64,000 nucleotides of DNA. It comes from Heterocephalus glaber (lineage: Eukaryota; Chordata; Mammalia; Rodentia; Bathyergidae). Position numbers and translations under genes: made by a program. The notes beneath the pieces were generated by a model. It was not told where the DNA came from, searched no databases, and saw only the letters and a program-made list of their open reading frames with translations. The stretch's first letter is position 1. Every line of letters starts with the position of its first letter. This document shows positions 23,340 through 35,130 of the stretch, in pieces. Where the stretch lies: contig NW_004624732.1 of assembly GCF_000247695.1 (NCBI RefSeq), positions 45,657,793-45,721,792 of the forward strand. Reading direction: 5' to 3'.

Positions 23340-23540
23340 ATGATAAATTGGGTGTGCTGGTGCGCACTTGTAATCTTAGTACTATGGAAAAGTGAGGCAG
23401 GAGTATGTCAAGCTCAAACCCAGGCCAGGCAAATGAGTGAGACCCATCTAAAAAAAAAATTAAAAGGAAAAAGAGCTGGAGGTATATCTCGGTGCAAAGG
23501 CACTGGGCTCAATCCTCTATCCTGTAAGGAAAAAAAAAAA
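23340..23540 (+). mobile_element. B1-dID dimeric SINE, sense
   Basis: The left half is B1: gtgctggtgcgcacttgtaa, agtgaggcaggagtatgtc, then gtgagacccatct. After an A-rich linker comes the shortened ID half: gagctggaggtatatctcgg, gggctcaatcctc, then a final A run near 23529. This is the diagnostic B1-linker-dID order. The flanking sequence hints at a decayed duplication (ggaaatgataa against gcaaatgacag). Confidence 0.88.
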
Positions 23541-26065
23541 TCATAGCAAATGACAGCTCTTATGTTATTCCCACATAGCCTTATATAACAAGTAAAGTAA
23601 TACTGGACATGGAATATTACATACAGGTAATAATATATGACAGAGTAGACATAAGCAAGAATACGGCTGTTTAGATAAGTTGTTTCAAGACTAAATGTCT
23701 GTTTTAAGTCATCATCTATATTTAAAATGAAATTAGATTTCTATTTGTCTTTTATTGTCTTATAATGCATGACTATCTTTAATTGTGTTGGTATAGATGT
23801 CAGAAGACTACTTATACCCCTTTGATGATTTTTCCACTTCTTTTATTATTTTTAATTCAGAAGAAAAGTAGTTTTAAATAGTTTAAGATCTTCAGACTAC
23901 TTCTTGAGTAGAGAGAGGAAATGCTTGGCATTTCTTAAACAGGACAATGGTGACAAGCTATACATGGCCCTGGCCCCACGAACATTCCTCCTCTCTTGAA
24001 CTGCTGACCCTCAAGGTCAGACCGTCTTGAGCTTGAATCTGAATACTCTGAAGACCTAGTATGGACATTTATTTTTAGTGGAGAGCCCCTTCATTCTTGG
24101 AATTCCTCTTTTCTCCAAGTCTGACAGACGTTAAGTTTAAACCTCTGAATAAGTTGCAGGGAAATGTTTGAAAGCCAACTCTTCATTGCTGGAGGTTTTA
24201 ACTATTTTTTTTAACAATGCAGGTCATTCCATTGCTCCCCACTCTATTTAGGTGTTAACATTACATTCATTTTAGTATACACTTTATACAGAAAAACGAT
24301 AAAGAAATACATTTCAAGCAAGTTATCTGTTTCAGATTGCAATCTCTAGAGAAGGCAAGTCAAAAATCAAACTCTAGACCACTTGATGCTAGCCTGAATT
24401 TACCATCTCTCTAATGAAGCCATTGGAGATTGCTTCCTGAAGAGTCCAATGTAGGAGTGGAGTACTGCAGTGTGAAAAATTTTCTCCATCAGACACACAT
24501 GGTTTGACATAGCCAAAACACAGTAAGAAGTCTCCTTTACTTCTAAATGTATTCAGCATTATTTTTATATTTCACAGAATCCTTGCATATAATAAAAATG
24601 AGTTTTTCAAAAATATTCAGCATATCGTTGTGTGAAAAGTAGCTTGTTTAAAAGGAAATAATGTGGTGCATCGAGTGCCTGGGCATGTCTTCTGGTCTGC
24701 ACCAGTTGGAAAGAAAAGCCATACTTCCAATGAGGAGGCTACTGCATGCTCCATGATTTAAGAATGACTGTGAATCTAAACACTTTCACTCAGCTTGCTT
24801 TTCATCTTGGCTTGCTGTTTACTTAGTCAAAAGCTTCTTAAAAAGTGTTACAATGCAGAATTTTAAGTGAAGAAAGCACACATACTTCATTTATTTATTA
24901 TCATGGTAACTTGAATTAGTACTAACTAGACAATGGAACTGAGAATAGCGTACAGCAGTAAAGACTCAGAAGCTAAGTGTATGTTGATGGTAAGGACTCA
25001 AGAATGTTCTATGATGTGTCCTTCTACCAGAACACACAACAGAGTCCTCAGAGGTGTTTAAATGTGAGTGAAATCTCATGGCAGAAGTCTTCCTAAAAGC
25101 ATAAGATATCAGATTTTAAACATTTACATGCTACATGTAAATATTGGGCCAACTTTTTTTCTTTTGGTTGGGACCCAAATGTGCCAATTTTGTTTCTTAT
25201 TAGACCCCTACTTGTATGTTGGGAATTACTGATTCATAGCTAATCTACTTACCTATCGCAGTTCAGGTCAGTAGAATCAATCTTGATTCTGTACCCATTC
25301 CTCCCTAAAGATGATACTTTAAGCTGTATCCTCTTGTTTCACTGCTGGAAGTCATATACACAATCTAGGATGCAGCAGATGATAATTTTACAAAGAATTA
25401 ATGGAGAAGACAAGATTTAGAAAGAGTGTAGATAAACCAGAAGTTCTTAAGGCTGGGAAATGGCAATTCTACAGATAACTTCCTCATTTTATTTCTATTT
25501 TCACAGATTTTATCCACCGAATAAGTGTATTAATCTAAATGACCATGGACCAAGGGGAACAAAGGAAGCACCTTTGAGTTATTTTAATTTTAACAAGACC
25601 ACCCAAACAGACCTTTGATGTCTTGTGAAACACTGATAAAAGCATTTGTTTTGAAAGACTTAGGGTTCCAAGGAAAAATGCCCCTCTCTTCTTGGGGAGC
25701 CTGGTGCAAGACAGTTATCCACTTGTTCGTTTGTTTTTAGCATTTGTGGGAACACAAGTCTAGATTTGAGAGTAGCTTCAGCAGTCTACTGAGTACATCC
25801 GACTAGTGTTAGTCATTAAGGGCTGCTCAGTTTAAAAGAGGCATTGAGAGTCCTGGGTTCTGAGGAATATGAGTTATAAACTTAGTAAAAAGTGTTCTCT
25901 TTGAACTGTGGTTAAAATAATAGAGTAGGATACTCTTATGTTTAGATTATGAATAAATGTCAGATAAGAATTTTGCCATTAGAATCTTCAACTACATTTT
26001 GCTATATCAAATGCCAAAGTGGATTTCTCAAGATGGTTTGCTGAATATATTGTATATGAGCAATA
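23541..26065. other. Unique AT-rich DNA, no gene seen
   Basis: No repeat family or coding frame recognised in about 2.5 kb. Confidence 0.5.
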
Positions 26066-26077
26066 GTGTGTGTGTGT

Positions 26078-26127
<50 letters not shown>
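26066..26127. repeat. Compound microsatellite (GT)n(GA)n
   Basis: A short GT run (26066-26078) is followed by about 24 uninterrupted AG units (26080-26127). Confidence 0.97.
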
Positions 26128-26130
<3 letters not shown>

Positions 26131-27242
26131 AAGTGAAATAAAGAAGCACTTATTCCCTTTTAATTAAGAGACCAGATTTCCTGTGTCCGTGAGTCATCAT
26201 TTAAGAGGATTTGATGACCATTAAGAAGAATGCTGGATTTTGACAAGGCAGATGCAACAGGAACAAACTGCACGCCTAGGGCAGCTTGTGTCCATGGAAA
26301 TGACAAAAATAGGCACTGGCTTTGTGACTCTTTCACATTTTGAAAAGAATAAAACCCTTGGTATATTGCCACTCTGGAGGCTATTTCACTCTCTTTTTTT
26401 CTTCTTTATTTGTAGCTTAGCAGCAGCACCTCTTTGTGGCTACAGCACCAAGGCCATAATGATACTTTTATACTTTCACTTGATTTTATGAATACAGTCA
26501 TGATTTGGAGTACATACAGTAAACATAAACACACATGTGATTATATCTGTTATCAGCCTACACCTTATTTTTCCCTTTCTCTTGACTTTAGTTTGATGAC
26601 AATGATGGATATGAATTCCAAAATGTTAGTTCAATGCTTTTTTTCCCTCTTAGCCTAAAATAAATATCTCTTAAGCACTCTCCTCCTTGGCAATGCGTTT
26701 CTCATTTACTGTGGCACTAAGTGTATAGGTATGGCCAACCACTAACCTGACATGTGCCTGTCACCAGGGACCGCTGCTTCTTTCATCTTCTTAATGGACA
26801 TTTCTCTACAGATGTCTGTGGCCTACCTGACTATAATCCTTTAAATTTTAATTCACTTTACATTTAGCTTGGTCATAAATACCATTTAGGTACCAACATT
26901 GTGCTTTATGCAATCCCTAAGGTAGTGCTTTTATTTTAATGAGGCCATTTGCAACTTAAGAGCAAAAAGAATTCATCTTTGATTGAATATATTTGTCAGT
27001 TTTATTCCCGATTGGCATTTTCATAGGAAAACTTGGATAAAACTAAGGGATGGCTGCTTACCAAGTAGGATAAAAGTTTCACTATGTTTCTACTTTCAAA
27101 ATTAACTGAATAAATGGCCTTTGAAATTCATTTTGAAAACGTCAGAGTTAACTGGCTGTAATCAAAAGTAAAACTCAGAATTAAGTTATGCTATAAATGA
27201 AATTTCCACTAGCATTTTTTTCTACTTAAAAGCAAAACATAA
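26128..27242. other. Unannotated, no gene seen
   Basis: Overlapping short frames at 26160-26658 on both strands carry no recognisable domain. Confidence 0.5.
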
Positions 27243-27400
27243 AACTGGCATAGTGGTGCATGTCTGTAATCCCAGAACTCCGGGAAGCTGAGGCAGGAGG
27301 ATCAGACCCATGGCATAGTGGGATCAGGACCAGTTAAAACTAAAAAGCAAGACAGTCTCAAAGAGCAAACAAAAAGAATAAAAGAAAAAGAAAATGAGTC
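27243..27400 (+). mobile_element. B1 SINE (7SL derived), sense
   Basis: Contains agtggtgcatgtctgtaatc, ccagaactccgggaagctga, ggcaggaggatcagaccc and cagtctcaaagag, followed by an A-rich tail with AAAG units. The right half is diverged. Confidence 0.9.
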
Positions 27401-28262
27401 TCCAGTTAATAAACCATGCAGGTAACAGACAAGCAGAATAACAGGTTGAAATGAATGTCATAGAATATGCGCAAATAATAGTTAATTTTCAATTTTGCAA
27501 ATTTGTTCTCTCATTTTTATTCCAGTGTTCATCTTTTTATGAGTAACACAATATGTTTTATTTTTCCCTCCAGCATTTGGGAGCATGTAAGTTGCCACTG
27601 AAATTTTAATTTAAGTTTGGTATGAATTGAATTAAAAAATTTCTATGGTTCTATGCATAATAGTCTGTCCATAGGACCAAATTCTCAAGTTTAGCATACA
27701 TGCAATCTGAAATACGTTAAGACACTTCTGTATTTGTAGAATATAATTTCTACATGTGTGACATCATAAATTTGAATTAGTATTTTTCTCTGCATAAGTT
27801 TTATTTGAGGAAGAGGAAGAGAGACAAGAATTTTATTTGAGAAACATTGTTGAAAACATTTTCTGAATAAGAAGATTATGATTATTTAAAGTGCTACAAT
27901 GAATACATTATTTTGGGGTATTAGCCTTAGTTTATCAACTTTGGTTTACAATAATCCTTAAATAAAAATGACAATTATTTCTTTGAATAAGAAAAAAAGT
28001 ATTCTGTCATTTAACAACAACAAAAAAAACTGTACAAGACTATTCTTTTACTTTGTTAATTGAATCCTTTCATTTAGTTTTAGATGTTGTTACACACAAG
28101 TGTGGAAATCATTATTTTGGTATATCTTTAATAGTCTATCTTTTACTCATTATATCAAAGATTTTTTTCAGAAAAAAACCTGTATGATATGAAATAGGGA
28201 AACACGACTACACAATTTAGTAATTGTCCATGTAATTTATCTTGGTATTTGTATGTTTTTGT

Positions 28263-28264
<2 letters not shown>
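27401..28264. other. Unique AT-rich DNA, no gene seen
   Basis: Nothing recognised apart from short A and T runs. Confidence 0.5.

Positions 28265-28296
<32 letters not shown>
28265..28296. repeat. (GT)n microsatellite
   Basis: About sixteen uninterrupted GT units. Confidence 0.97.
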
Positions 28297-28298
<2 letters not shown>

Positions 28299-28696
28299 CC
28301 CAAGGGATCCTTCTTTCTTATTTTCAGACAATCTTGGTAAGTCCCTGAATTGTGCAAGCTAAAGGTGATACTCTTAGGTCCACCTCTCAGAGTGCTAGAA
28401 AATTATTTGAATTACTAAACTTCAACATAAATAATATGTATTATTATCCTATGAGCCCAAATAATATTTTATACCAATGTGGGGCATTTATAAATGAAAG
28501 AACACCACTAACATCTTATAATACATGGTGACGCAAATGTTTGGATATTCTATGAGATTTTTAAGCATTTTACTGTTTGATGAAGTAATTAAAAACATTT
28601 CAGAAAACTGACTGCATTGAGAAATAAGTCATTCTCTTTTCTACGGTTTATTATCCAAGATATCAGTTTCACACTTATTATATGATATATGGCAGG

Positions 28697-29058
28697 TGTT
28701 ATGGATTGCCTTGCACACTCAAAGGTGGGGAGTTTGGATGGTGTTTGGACTGTGGGAGTTTATAGATGACTTACTGTTAGGAAGTGTAGTCTGGTGGGAA
28801 GAGGTGGATCACTGGGGGCATGGCCCGGACAGGTCTATCTCCTTTCCAGGCTACTCCTTTCCCTCTCTTGTTGTTTCCTGTCTGTGGTGTGTTGAGCAAA
28901 TTTCCTCTGCCATGAACTTCTGACGTGCAGTCCTGTCTTGGAGCCAGCAGACTATAGACTGAAATCTCTACAAATTAAGACAAAATAAACCTCTCCTCCT
29001 CTTCATTGTGAGTGACAGGTATTGTTTTCTAGCAACCAAGAAAGTAACCAAGAAAACA
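28697..29058 (+). mobile_element. Solo ERVL-MaLR LTR (ORR1/MTD-like), sense
   Basis: Begins tgttatggattgcc and contains gtggatcactgggggcatgg near 28804, aaatttcctctgccatgaac near 28899, 'ggagccagcagactatagac' near 28941 and 'tgaaatctctacaaatt' near 28960. An AATAAA is at about 28985 and the element ends aagaaaaca. Flanks gcagg and gaata do not match, so no target-site duplication is visible. The 75-codon frame at 28696-28923 is incidental. Confidence 0.83.
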
Positions 29059-29159
29059 GAATAGGGAAAGATAAGAAAGCTTCTTAAAAAAATCAATATA
29101 TACAATTAGGAATATTGACATTTATTAACCTATTTCCTATTCACTGTAACCTTTTTTTA

Positions 29160-29232
29160 TTTTTCCTTTTCTTTCCTTCCTTTCGTCTCCCCTCTCTCCC
29201 TTCCTTCCTCTCTTCCTTTCATCTTTTCTTCT
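29160..29232. repeat. Polypyrimidine tract
   Basis: Seventy-three bases on the plus strand with only two purines (29185, 29221), mostly TTCC/CTTT units. Possibly an old expanded simple repeat. Confidence 0.9.
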
Positions 29233-29442
29233 GCTAGCAATTAGCAATAATCTAACCTCCCTTAATGCTAAAAGGCAAACACCAACAGAAGAGTAATGCA
29301 AAACTTACTTGGTGGGCCTAAATTTTCCATGAGTGAAAAGACAATAAGCAAACTTTCTATTAATAATTCAAGAGTCATTTTCTTCATGGAGACTAAATAA
29401 ACCTTTCCATCATACTTTCAGTAGAATAAAAAATGTCAGTGC

Positions 29443-29562
29443 GATCCCAGAGTGGTGGCACATGGCTGTAATGTCAGCCCGTGGAAGGGTGAGATGGGAG
29501 GATCACAAGTTCAAGATGTGGCTACATTACATGGTGTGACCTTGAATCAAAAAACAAAACAA
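29443..29562 (+). mobile_element. B1 SINE, sense, diverged
   Basis: Contains agtggtggcacatggctgta, 'tgggaggatcacaagttcaa' and gtgaccttgaatcaaaaaa, in B1 order, with an A-rich end. Confidence 0.82.
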
Positions 29563-29664
29563 AAATGTTGCCATAGCACACTCAAATCTTGATTAGTTTT
29601 ACATGAGTGTTCTTAACTCAAGGCAATGGTTCAAGTGAACTTACATTCTGCCTAATAAATAATA

Positions 29665-29895
29665 AGAAGGTCGTGTATTTATTAAGCATTTGCTATTTGA
29701 TAGATATTATGCTAAATTTACTTTTCATTATCACCTTCATCTCTCACAACTTTGCTGATTTGTGCTTTTGTTTTTATTTATATAACTGAGAATATTAAGG
29801 CACAGAAAAATTAAATGTAATCTATACCTCTGTATCTACTAAGTTTCAGAGCCAAGATTATGTCTTAGTATGCATCTGTTACTTCAACAGCCCCT
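29665..29895 (-). mobile_element. MIR SINE, antisense
   Basis: The plus strand follows the reverse complement of MIR: tatttattaagcatttgct near 29675, ttatataactgagaatatt near 29777, then aggcacagaaaaattaaatg and tttcagagccaagattatg near 29844. Old and diverged. Confidence 0.65.
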
Positions 29896-30049
29896 AAGAG
29901 GTGGTTTGTCATGACATCACACAAATTTTAAGAAGTAAAAGGACATCTGGACAGTACCCTTGCCCATTGCCACACCTACCTACTTTCAATTGAGCATGAA
30001 GAGAAAGCTGGAATCAATTGGTTTATTTCTTCTATCTTCACAGATAGCT

Positions 30050-31065
30050 CAAACTTGACTATCCTTTACCATTCTGATTGCTAAAAGCAAGTCTCTCAAA
30101 TGTGGCTTCTCTTTTCCTCTCATACCACACAACCAATCCATCAGGAAAAATTGTGATCAATCTCTTTCAAATCCATCCAGAACCCAACTACTTCTCATCA
30201 ACAGGATGTGATCTATCTGGCCCATCTTCTCTCATATGAGTTATCACAATTGTCTGGATCCTTCTTGTTGCTTCTTGATCCCTTCAATCCATTCACACAG
30301 TAGCTAGAGAGATCAAGTTAAAACCTAAGATACACCATGCCACTTTTCAAACTCTTCCCCTACATTCTCTCTGGAATAAAGTCTCAGTCCTTACTCTGTT
30401 TTGCAAGGCCCTACATGATCAGTCGTATCTCTGGTGACTCTTGCTCATTCTACTCCTGGAGTACCCTGGTGCTCACTGATCTTTGATGACACCTGGCTGG
30501 TTCCTGCCTCCAAGGCCTTTGCAGTCTGTGTCCTCGGTTTGAAAAATCTCTTGTGATTAGCTTTGTTATATTATTTGTTGCTTTAGTTAAATGTTACCAT
30601 CTCAGTGAGTCTTTCTTACCCTTTAATCTAACTCTTTGTATTCTCTTTGGTTGTTTTATTTCAGGAGTCCGAAAACTATGGCTGATAGGCTATTAATTAC
30701 TATTTTTGTAAATAAAGTATTATTGGAATACAGATACCCCCATTTATTTATATATTGTGGAAGGCTGCTGTTGTGATCTGAGAGCAGAGTTGAAAAGATG
30801 CCACAGGGATGGCCTAGATCCCAAAGCTTAAATTAATTAATATTTGCTTCATACAGAAAAATTGTGTCAATCCACGTTTTTTCCTTCCTCAGTATTTGTC
30901 GCTATATTTCACAATACATTCTATTTAGTTAGTTGTTGTATGTCCATTGCTTAGCAGCAGGAATTTTCAACATTGTGCTTATTGCTGTCCTCTCAGAACC
31001 TGAGAGAGCACATGACACAAGTGGGGTTCAATAAATATTTATAAATCCATGAAGAAATTTGCTGG
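30050..31065 (+). mobile_element. L2 LINE 3' end, sense, interrupted by an hAT element
   Basis: Contains the L2 block 'gcaaggccctacatgatcag' near 30403, 'gcctccaaggcctttgcagt' near 30507 and 'aaatgttaccatctcagtga' near 30589. After the interruption the L2 end reads gcacatgacacaagtggggt near 31008, then tcaataaatatttataaatc. Ancient and strongly mutated, with no surviving frame. Confidence 0.72.
30662..30870. mobile_element. hAT-Charlie-type MITE nested in L2
   Basis: Begins caggagtccgaaaactatgg and contains tttgtaaataaagtattatt, ggaatacagatacccccatt and 'gagcagagttgaaaagatgcc', the order of a common mammalian MITE with caggggtcagcaaac ends. The right terminal repeat is decayed, so that boundary is approximate. 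It sits between two halves of one L2. Confidence 0.65.
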
Positions 31066-31462
31066 ATGGCACGTTCTGATTTTACGCACTCATCTCATGT
31101 TTCCTGAAGATGTTAGTGTTCCCTACAACTCTATAGTATACCTTATTATGCAAACAAACCTTGTGAATAAATAACATTACTGGCTATGAGCTTTGGATTA
31201 AGTCTAGATCATAAAGATAATTTTACTACCAATCAACTTTTATTTTTTAAATTACACTCATCAATGGCTTTTGATAATAAAATGTGCTGTGTGTAACCCT
31301 AGAACAATGTGTAGAAAGGGAGGATAGGGGATCTTCTTGCTGTGTTCATTACTTAAAACCTTGAAAGAAATCGTAAGGTTTCAACAATTCCCAAGTGAAT
31401 CCTATACATTGAGTATTTTCATAATATAAGGAAATTCATTACATAAGATCAAACGTGGGTGG

Positions 31463-31521
31463 GGCTAGAGATTTAGCTCAGTAGCACTGCTGTGTTCAAG
31501 CCCTGGTACTTGAGCAAAAAA
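31463..31521 (+). mobile_element. ID SINE with internal deletion, sense
   Basis: Starts ggggctagagatttagctca (A box intact), but the segment between the A box and the 3' end is shortened: gtgttcaagccctggtac, then an A run. The body is clearly shorter than its relatives. Confidence 0.75.
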
Positions 31522-31837
31522 AAAAGTGGGTAGAGTCCTGACTGTAAAACACACCAGTATCAATCTGAGGCACATATTATTAATATATCTATCTTACTTA
31601 ATGATATGATTATAATTTAAATAATCTTATTACAAATAGTGTAATCTAAGTATAAAAATCTTAGCGAATTTTATTAAATAACCAAAATTTTATAACTTTA
31701 TGATCTACCAATAACCTGGTGCAAAAATTCTGCCCCACTGGTGTGTGTCTCACCACTGGCTCAGTGTTTCTTCTGAATACTTGTCTTGTTTCATCTGGTT
31801 TCATAAAATTTGATGTAAGCCAACCTTGAGAGACCTA

Positions 31838-32010
31838 ATTTTTTCTTTGACTAGCTGTGCATCTTTAATTGAGTTATTTAACATCTTTGGTACTCCATTC
31901 CTACTTATATAAAATGAGTATGTGTATAGCTCCTACTCCTGTTCTTATGAGAAGTGAGAGTTTTTTGTATGTAAAGCACTTAGTAGAGTATCTACAATAT
32001 TTTAGGTTTT
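31838..32010 (+). mobile_element. MIR SINE, sense
   Basis: Contains gactagctgtgcatctttaa, gagttatttaacatctttgg, 'ctacttatataaaatgagta', then gtaaagcacttagtagagta. This is the MIR core and 3' region in order. Confidence 0.75.
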
Positions 32011-34915
32011 AAAATTGCAATTAATCAAGGTCTTTGCCCACAAACTTCTATCTCCTGAAGTCAATGATAAAAGATATAGTTATGTTACATAGAGATGTTC
32101 TTTCTGTATTATTTCAAAGAAATATTTTGAAAGGACTCATAGGCCTTTAAAATTTTAAATTTCCTAGCAAATATATCAAAAAGAACAAACTTACAAGGAT
32201 ATATGGCAGAATATGAACAACCTATATCTACAACATTTTAATATTATTGGAATCTTGAAATTACACACACATATAAACAAAATTTGTAGTAAGTTATCAT
32301 CCTTGGGAAACAACATGAAGACCTTCTTCCATAAAACTACTCAAGAGTAGAAAGTCTTTTCCTATTATTTCAAAGGTTACTAGGTAGACATTTTTAATTT
32401 TCCCATTCAACATAGGAATTCCCTTGAAATACATTCTCACTAATGCATTAGTGAGGTTAATATGCTGTAATTTATAAATATGCAATATATAGATTTGGGG
32501 AGGGGATTTCTAGGTTACTTTTGTTTTATTTTCTCACTTTAAAAAATTACACTACTGCAAGATCTAACATGCGGTTCAAGGAGAAATGGAGCCTGTCTCC
32601 ATAACTCTACTGTGAGTTCTGACATAGTGTAAGTTTGCCTGCTTTAGAAACAAAACTCAGCATTACTTCTTTCTACTTGTTTTCTTTACTGTCTCTGTGT
32701 ACAGATTGGAATAAATAAAGTCGTTCCCACAGTGCATTGGAGAGCTCTTTCTTGGTAGTGCAGCTGTACTTTGCCACTTAAGAAAGCATTTCTCTTTTTA
32801 TTGGTGTCTCCAGTGCTCATTATTTTACCTTTATCTGCATTCTCTTGTATTTCATCTATGTCTTTGATCAGGCTGTACTTTGACCTATCTTTACTTGAAA
32901 AGTTTTTATTCATAGACTTTTCCCACTTTTCACAAACTTTTTCAACGTCAGTTATTTTTCCAAAGGGTCAGCAGCTACGGAATTCAGCATGCTAACTTCA
33001 AATAGTGACCTCTTTAAATAAACATTGATAAGAGTTGTTCAAAGGAGATTGTATGGTGTAAATAAAATGGGCTTAGTCAACCTGTGAAGAAATGGAGTTT
33101 ATCTTTCTTTTCCTTTTCTTCTATCAAAACATGTCTATCCTGTATTCATCTTCCCCAGGGCTCTGCTTTTGTTTCCTGACACCAGAGCTTAAACACTGTA
33201 TTAATATTTGTCTTCATGATTTTCATTCTCTCTCACATTACTAAACATTTCACTTACCATATTTTAAAAAACTGAAATATATTTTAGATATAATTTAACA
33301 CTTTGAAATTTATATAAATATTACAACTGATGATCTCTCATGGTTTGTCAGTAATCGTTCTTCCTTAGCTATAAATAAGATAATGCAATGAATGGCTTCT
33401 TAGAAGCAATGAAGTAAAAGATAAAGAATTACCAGAAAGCAGGAGACATCAATCTGTGGGAATCAATCCCTGCTAGTTAAGTTTCAGGTACAGTAACTCC
33501 TAGTGGGAGTGTTGATTTTCACCTAGGAATGACATCCTTACTTTTTCCAAACTCAACTAATGTGGGTAGTTGCTGACTCCAGCTATGAACCAATTGGTCC
33601 TAAATCCAAAGTGGCATCAGCATCTCAAACTTCAGCTGACCCAAGCAGTTTGAACTGCAAGGATAGAAAGACAATCATTCCACAAGACACAATCTTCCTG
33701 TTATTCAGGAGGATTCTAAAATGGTTTAAAGAATGTAAATAATGAAGAGTGGTATAAAACATGCTCCTGGGGAACTCTCTCTGCCCAGTTCAGCAGAAGT
33801 TAAGTAGGTTTGTAAAACCTATTAAGTGAACAGCTATGGAGAAATTAACTCTTATTTATAGCTTTATTTACTGCTTTCTTATGACTATTCATGGAATTTT
33901 TCTTCAAAAAGTAGAACTGTGACATTCTGTCAATGTGAAAGGGGTAAAATGAAAAGAGTATTAAGCATGTAGTACTTTCAGTTTCCTGCTATTAAACAAG
34001 TTAATTTGTGTTGCCTGTATCTTCTACCCCTTTTTTAGTTATTGATTTGTGATTCAGAAATCTAGAAGGTTTTTTTATCATTTGAGCAAAGTCACACTGC
34101 TGTGTCTTCTGTCTGACCCAGGCTTGCCTAGCCTCTTATCCCTAGAATACTTCTTGGGCTCAAGGGACTATGTGCTTGCAGTGGAAACAATTTGCCACTA
34201 GAGCGTGATATTGCAAATTAGCAACAGAGCAGGAGCTTGCTTCTCTTCTACTGAATTCTACAGCTGGAAGCCAGAAATGTTGCGTTTTTCTCAAGCTTTA
34301 ACTGCATATTGTCATTAATATATCTTACTTTATTAAAGTTTAATAATTTCAGACCATTAATAAACATTAGGAAATTAGTACACAGTTTGAATTGTGGACA
34401 ATTGTCCTAAATTACGCTCAAGACACAAATTGAGTGTTACTTTCTAGGTAATCACAAAATATAGATGAATGTTACAGATGAGGCAAAAACTTTCTGAATT
34501 TTTAAATGATTTCCAGGTAATTCTAATGAGTTTGATCCATGAACCATATTTGAGTATAATTAGCTTTAATCATCTTTATGGTTCATCTAAACCTTTAAGA
34601 GCAAATATTTTCTAACTAGTTGAATTAAAAAAAAAATCTTGTCATGTGCTCTCGTTTTGTTCTGATGCAGTGTACTAAGAACCTCTCCGATGAGTCAGAA
34701 ACACTCCAGTAGATTTGATGATCTTTCACTAAATTCTGAAAATCAAGTGCAGCCTATTGTGCACACTTTATTGTCAGATAAAGACTCTTCACTCTGTGAA
34801 CACAATCTTAGGGCATTCGTGCCAACAAATGGATGTGAGAATAATATTCTAAACCAACCTTTTATTTTTCTCTTCCTGTATCTTTCTTGAAAGCTATACT
34901 CTAGAAGCAAAATAT
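32011..34915. other. Unique DNA, no gene seen; contains a 20-bp palindrome
   Basis: Several short frames (for example 32686-32913 minus, 33560-33742 plus, 34690-34890 plus) have no domain. I cannot exclude a small exon, but nothing supports one. Confidence 0.45.
32436..32455. repeat. Perfect 20-bp palindrome
   Basis: ctcactaatgcattagtgag equals its own reverse complement with no spacer. The centre is an NsiI-type atgcat with flanking TAAT/ATTA cores. Confidence 0.95.
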
Positions 34916-35024
34916 CAAGTCATTTCTTTCTCTTTTTTTCTCGGTACCAGTGACCAAACTCAGGCCCTTATGCTTGCAAGACAGGCATGGTGCCACTGAG
35001 GTAAATTCCTGGCCCAAGTCATTT
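34916..35024 (-). mobile_element. ID SINE, antisense, with 10-bp target-site duplication
   Basis: The body at about 34926-35014 shows a T-rich tail, ctcggtaccagtgaccaaac, cttgcaagacaggcatgg and 'gaggtaaattcctggccc'. A perfect duplication caagtcattt lies at 34916-34925 and 35015-35024. Confidence 0.92.
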
Positions 35025-35073
35025 TTGAATGTTTTTCTGTTTACAATTCTTGGAAGGAACTATTTTACATAAA

Positions 35074-35130
35074 TGTCATAGGTTTTTCTACACTTGATCT
35101 TAGCCAAAAGGCTGAGAAGTGCTGTCATAG
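35074..35130 (-). pseudogene. Retroposed 5' fragment of U2 snRNA with 8-bp target-site duplication
   Basis: The insert is 35082-35122. Plus-strand cacttgatcttagccaaaag (35091-35110) is the exact reverse complement of part of the U2 snRNA 5' end, followed by gctgagaagtgc with a few substitutions. It covers roughly U2 nucleotides 2-36. On the U2 sense strand it is followed by a short aaaaac tail. The duplication tgtcatag flanks it at 35074-35081 and 35123-35130. It lacks the branch-site-pairing region's 3' neighbours, the Sm site and any promoter, so it is non-functional. Confidence 0.9.

Noticed and set aside
35082..35122. Possible U2 snRNA gene
   Set aside because: Only about 35 nt are present, without the rest of the RNA or any promoter element. 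It is a retroposed fragment.
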